Shown in pieces: positions 62,701 to 64,000 of a stretch of 64,000 nt of DNA. This stretch comes from Agelas oroides (taxonomy: Eukaryota; Porifera; Demospongiae; Agelasida; Agelasidae): positions 6,898,413 to 6,962,412 of the forward strand of contig OX422202.1 of assembly GCA_949130485.1 (NCBI GenBank), read 5' to 3'. Under the pieces are notes generated by a model. It was not told the DNA's origin. It saw only the letters and a list, made by a program, of their open reading frames with translations, and searched no databases. The translations under genes were made by a program, and so were the position numbers. Position 1 is the stretch's first letter; each line of letters opens with the position of its first letter.

Positions 62701-63703
62701 CATGTCACATCATATCAGAGTAGAATGTTCTAAACATGTCACATCATATCAGAGTAGAACGTTCTAAACATATCACATCATATCAGAGTAGAATGTTCTA
62801 AACATGTCACATCATATCAGAGTAGAACGTTAACATATCACATCATATCAGAGTAGAATGTTCTAAACATGTCACATCATATCAGAGTAGAATGTTCTAA
62901 ACATGTCACAACATATCAGAGTAGAATGTTAACATGTCACATCATATCAGAGTAGAATGTTCTAAACATGTCACATCATATCAGAGTAGAATGTTCTAAA
63001 CATGTCACATCATATCAGAGTAGAATGTTCTAAACATGTCACATCATATCAGAGTAGAACGTTAACATGTCACATCATATCAGAGTAGAATGTTCTAAAC
63101 ATGTCACATCATATCAGAGTAGAATGTTCTAAACATGTCACAACATATCAGAGTAGAACATGTCACAACATATCAGAGTAGAATGTTCTAAACATGTCAC
63201 ATCATATCAGAGTAGAACGTTAACATGTCACATCATATCAGAGTAGAACGTTAACATGTCACATCATATCAGAGTAGAATGTTCTAAACATGTCACATCA
63301 TATCAGAGTAGAACGTTAACATGTCACATCATATCAGAGTAGAATGTTCTAAACATGTCACATCATATCAGAGTAGAATGTTCTAAACATGTCACAACAT
63401 ATCAGAGTAGAATGTTCTGGAACATAGTTACCCTACAATGTAACAGGATCTGTTCCAAACATGTAGAATATTCTGGAATATTAATGTAATACACCCATGG
63501 TATTATTGTACAATACAATGTACACACAAAGCTGTATTGTATTTATGTTATGAGTGTATCCTGCTGACAGCTACCCGACTGCCCTTGAGCTTGTGGCGTC
63601 TGGGCGGGTGAATGTGAAGCCACTGATTACACACACGTACAAACTGGAGGAGACGCTGCAAGCATTTGAGAGAGCCAAGACTGGGGAGGGAGGCACCATC
63701 AAG
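46394..63703 (+). CDS. SORD: Sorbitol dehydrogenase (9 of probably 10 exons)
   Basis: Exons: 46394-46453, 46884-46917, 47096-47260, 47503-47662, 48233-48351, 60023-60088, 60459-60634, 61475-61596, 63571-63703. All junctions are GT/AG and in phase, giving 345 codons; the last few residues lie beyond the window. It is a zinc medium-chain dehydrogenase that oxidises sorbitol and related polyols with NAD in the cytosol. Catalytic zinc ligands are in [12 protein letters not shown] (Cys) and GHEAS (His-Glu), with a further Glu in [11 protein letters not shown]. Four cysteines, [16 protein letters not shown], keep a structural zinc site absent from the human enzyme. The cofactor loop VCGAGPIGLV is split by the 11.7-kb intron 5. 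C-terminal part: [44 protein letters not shown]. Intron 5 contains four antisense genes or gene remnants. Confidence 0.93.
47663..47890. repeat. GGGAGGGA tract directly after the SORD exon 4 donor
   Basis: The donor GTGAGAGAG runs straight into more than 200 bp of GGGA units with GAGAGA and GGTGG interruptions. Confidence 0.8.
48422..50121 (-). CDS. GIY-YIG-type protein, copy 1 (intact, 524 aa)
   Basis: Three exons: 50121-49698, 49633-49538, 49476-48422, in phase. Exon 1 begins [20 protein letters not shown], has a conserved block ([20 protein letters not shown]) and ends in acidic EDESEGDS repeats of 24 bp. Exon 2 is acidic ([13 protein letters not shown]). Exon 3 has a helical part ([20 protein letters not shown]), [10 protein letters not shown] and a C-terminal GIY-YIG-like domain: [34 protein letters not shown] and VTNMKFGMN supply the expected Tyr, Tyr, Arg, Glu and Asn positions. 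A roughly 40-residue internal duplication ([15 protein letters not shown] / [14 protein letters not shown]) is unique to this copy. It ends right after the domain, without the tails of its paralogues. It lies antisense in SORD intron 5. The family is unknown to me; a nuclease activity is inferred from the fold only. Confidence 0.75.
50122..50690. promoter_or_regulatory. 5' region of copy 1, duplicated upstream of copy 3
   Basis: 50122-50690 is almost identical to 56235-56800 (for example CTAGCTATTACTGTATGTAA and CTCCCCCTCCTCCTCCTCTT). It therefore belongs to a large tandem duplication and likely holds the promoter of copy 1 (and of copy 3). No TATA box is obvious. Confidence 0.5.
50700..51045 (-). 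pseudogene. Degenerate GIY-YIG C-terminal fragment between copies 1 and 2
   Basis: On the minus strand, remnants [35 protein letters not shown] and [11 protein letters not shown] can be read with stops and gaps between them. It matches the end of the GIY-YIG domain of the family, closest to copy 3 ([10 protein letters not shown]). A sister fragment lies at 56815-57060. Confidence 0.7.
51142..53855 (-). pseudogene. GIY-YIG-type paralogue, copy 2, with long minisatellite tail
   Basis: Exon 3 (53696-51142) is fully open. It has [32 protein letters not shown], a good GIY-YIG-like domain ([43 protein letters not shown]), then a tail of about 500 residues made of GGTQRRRN and EEGPQGRGN repeats, ending NKLFLWTPE. 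Exon 2 (about 53770-53855) has lost bases so that the frame ends in a stop. No exon 1 is found; a foldback element (53876-54121) lies where it should be. So it is 5'-truncated, yet the long tail frame has stayed open. It could be transcribed from another start. Confidence 0.65.
51190..52690. repeat. 1.5-kb coding minisatellite, 24/27-bp units (copy 2 tail)
   Basis: From 52005 to 52690 about 28 nearly identical 24-bp units (TTCTCTGTGTTCCCCCATTT core). From 51190 to 52004 they are 24- and 27-bp variants (CCTGTGGCCCCTCCTCATTT core). All unit lengths are multiples of three, which keeps the minus-strand frame and also leaves two other frames open by chance. Confidence 0.85.
53876..54121. mobile_element. 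246-bp foldback element
   Basis: GCGCATAAGAACAGGCGGCT..GCGTGTAACTCC and the inverted GGAGTTACACGCTCTTACTC..TATGCGC make about 40-bp arms. It marks the break between the two duplicated units, next to the truncated 5' end of copy 2. Confidence 0.7.
54316..56234 (-). CDS. GIY-YIG-type protein, copy 3 (intact, 578 aa) with PIP-degron-like tail
   Basis: Exons: 56234-55934, 55846-55751, 55655-54316, in phase. The upstream in-frame codon that is ATG in copy 1 is GTG here, so the start is [15 protein letters not shown]. Exon 1 lacks the EDESEGDS repeats of copy 1. Exon 3 carries [34 protein letters not shown] and the GIY-YIG-like domain ([49 protein letters not shown]). It then has a tail of its own: a Lys/Glu helix, [10 protein letters not shown] (likely nuclear signal), [12 protein letters not shown] and the C-terminus [12 protein letters not shown]. 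The last 12 residues fit the PIP degron (hydrophobic, T-D, two aromatics, basic residue four places on) except for Asn in place of the first Gln. The protein may be a nuclear, PCNA-linked nuclease (inference). Confidence 0.78.
56815..57060 (-). pseudogene. Degenerate GIY-YIG fragment between copies 3 and 4
   Basis: A sister of 50700-51045 with the same stops (for example the TAA/TAG-broken DYVAMFVLG segment) but a larger internal deletion. It dates the tandem duplication: the fragment was already broken before the unit was copied. Confidence 0.65.
57061..59367 (-). pseudogene. GIY-YIG-type paralogue, copy 4, with charged repeat tail
   Basis: Exon 1 (59367 to about 59062) starts [20 protein letters not shown] but lacks ten bases that copies 1 and 3 have, so the frame shifts before [15 protein letters not shown]. 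Exon 2 (58868-58791) and exon 3 (58727-57061) are open. Exon 3 has [66 protein letters not shown] and VTNMKYGMN, then a tail of [17 protein letters not shown] and RRHREDEM repeats and [14 protein letters not shown] where copy 2 has TGA extends it by 23 residues. Alternative use of a downstream start would bypass the frameshift, so residual function is not excluded. Confidence 0.65.
57155..57760. repeat. 0.6-kb coding minisatellite, 24/27-bp units (copy 4 tail)
   Basis: About 19 units of 24 bp (CTCCTCATTTCGTCTTCTCT core, then the CACATCATC variant) are followed by five of 27 bp (CACTCATATCGTCTTCTC core). Again all are multiples of three. It is related in position and rhythm, but not in sequence, to the copy 2 tail. 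Confidence 0.85.
59368..60022. other. End of SORD intron 5
   Basis: 59368-59800 is unique sequence without a recognised feature. 59810-60020 is a CCCT-type pyrimidine tract leading to the SORD exon 6 acceptor. Confidence 0.55.
60130..60205. repeat. Hairpin in SORD intron 6
   Basis: AGTCTCACAAACCAGACT and AAGTCTGGTTTGTGAGACT around CACACAAAAAGC: a nearly perfect 18-bp stem. Confidence 0.75.
60235..60452. repeat. (CCCCT)n tract before the SORD exon 7 acceptor
   Basis: More than 30 CCCCT units with few interruptions. The opposite strand is (GGGGA)n and strongly G-quadruplex-prone. It ends 6 bp from the acceptor. Confidence 0.85.
60635..61474. other. SORD intron 7
   Basis: It contains a poly-G run of about 23 bases (60765-60787), which is unusual, and a (CCCT)n tract of about 130 bp (61330-61465) before the exon 8 acceptor. 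No gene. Confidence 0.6.
62013..62572. repeat. 89-bp satellite, six units, built from a TAGCCTCG element tip
   Basis: Units contain TTAGCCTCGTTCCCAGGCCC, GTAAGCAATCAGGAACCRGA and AGTGGCCTGGAACAAGCAGT, with an exact 89-bp spacing. The first part is the tip of the 9-bp-duplication element family. Open frames in it are artefacts. Confidence 0.9.
62671..63420. repeat. 34-bp satellite with a shorter variant, about 22 units
   Basis: The unit CATATCAGAGTAGAATGTTC + TAAACATGTCACAT alternates with a shorter form in which GAACGTTAACATG replaces GAATGTTCTAAACATG. The two forms are interleaved irregularly. Confidence 0.9.
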
Positions 63704-64000
63704 GTACGAGGAGAGGGAGGGGGGAGGGGGGGAGGGAGGCACCATCAAGGTACAAGGAGAGGGAGGGGGGAGGGAGGGGGAGAGGGATGGGTATGAAACA
63801 AGACAGAAAAGAGAAGAGAGAAGAATAAGTGGAAGCATTAAAGCTAAGGGCTGCATAAGAATGAAGTATGCGCTCCTATATTTTACGTACTTCCCTCCTG
63901 CCACCCTCTCCCATCTCCCTCCTGCCACTCCTCCTCCCTCATCTCCCTCCTGCCACTCCCTCCTCCCTCCGTCCCTCCTTCATCTCCCTCCTGCCACTCC
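63704..64000. other. Start of SORD intron 9
   Basis: The donor GTACGAGGAGAGG passes into a GGGAGG tract. GGAGGCACCATCAAGGTAC, the end of exon 9 with its donor, is repeated at 63736-63755. The last 110 bases are CTCCCTCCTGCCACTCC tandem units. Confidence 0.6.

Noticed and set aside
62671-63420. Regular repeats that might be read as a CRISPR array
   Set aside because: The units are contiguous 34-bp and shorter tandem repeats without unique spacers, in an intron of an animal gene.

Overview
This window is nuclear DNA from an animal. The genes have spliced introns with GT..AG borders, the intergenic and intronic DNA is full of transposons, and the products (MAP3K4, sorbitol dehydrogenase, an HSPA12-type Hsp70 fused to a death domain, a single-exon Kelch protein) are metazoan. 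Death-domain/HSPA12 genes, many Kelch genes and Helitrons with 23-residue STPR repeats fit an early-branching animal, most likely a sponge. That assignment is an inference.

Layout. 0.3-1.3 kb: a Kelch gene on the minus strand. 1.3-20 kb: a transposon yard of foldback elements and MITEs, including a family whose ends start TAGYCTCG and which makes 9-bp target duplications. It also holds a Helitron island at 8.5-18.3 kb (at least five pieces, two of them complete), a LINE 3' end, TTAGGG-like repeats and a triple-nested MITE. 20.4-31.9 kb: a six-exon plus-strand gene (617 aa model) joining a death-like domain to an HSPA12-type ATPase; its last intron holds a 4956-bp Ty3-like LTR retrotransposon with identical LTRs but a broken coding region. 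32.2-45.8 kb: a 26-exon minus-strand MAP3K4 gene whose exon phases all agree (1792 aa), followed by a decayed partial duplication of its last three exons. 46.4 kb to beyond the window end: sorbitol dehydrogenase on the plus strand, head-to-head with MAP3K4 across a 573-bp shared promoter region. Nine exons (345 codons) are visible; a short last exon lies outside.

The 11.7-kb fifth intron of the dehydrogenase gene holds, on the opposite strand, four paralogues of a gene family that I cannot name. All share a three-exon plan and a C-terminal GIY-YIG nuclease-like domain. Copies 1 and 3 are intact; copies 2 and 4 have damaged 5' ends but long C-terminal tails built from in-frame 24/27-bp minisatellites. 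Copy 3 instead ends in a basic stretch and a near-canonical PCNA-binding degron (PIP degron). This array is the best candidate for an undescribed system.

A second general pattern is that many introns of MAP3K4 and the dehydrogenase gene carry purine tracts (GGGA-type) just after the donor or complementary pyrimidine tracts (CCCT-type) just before the acceptor, and some carry both. These could pair in the transcript.
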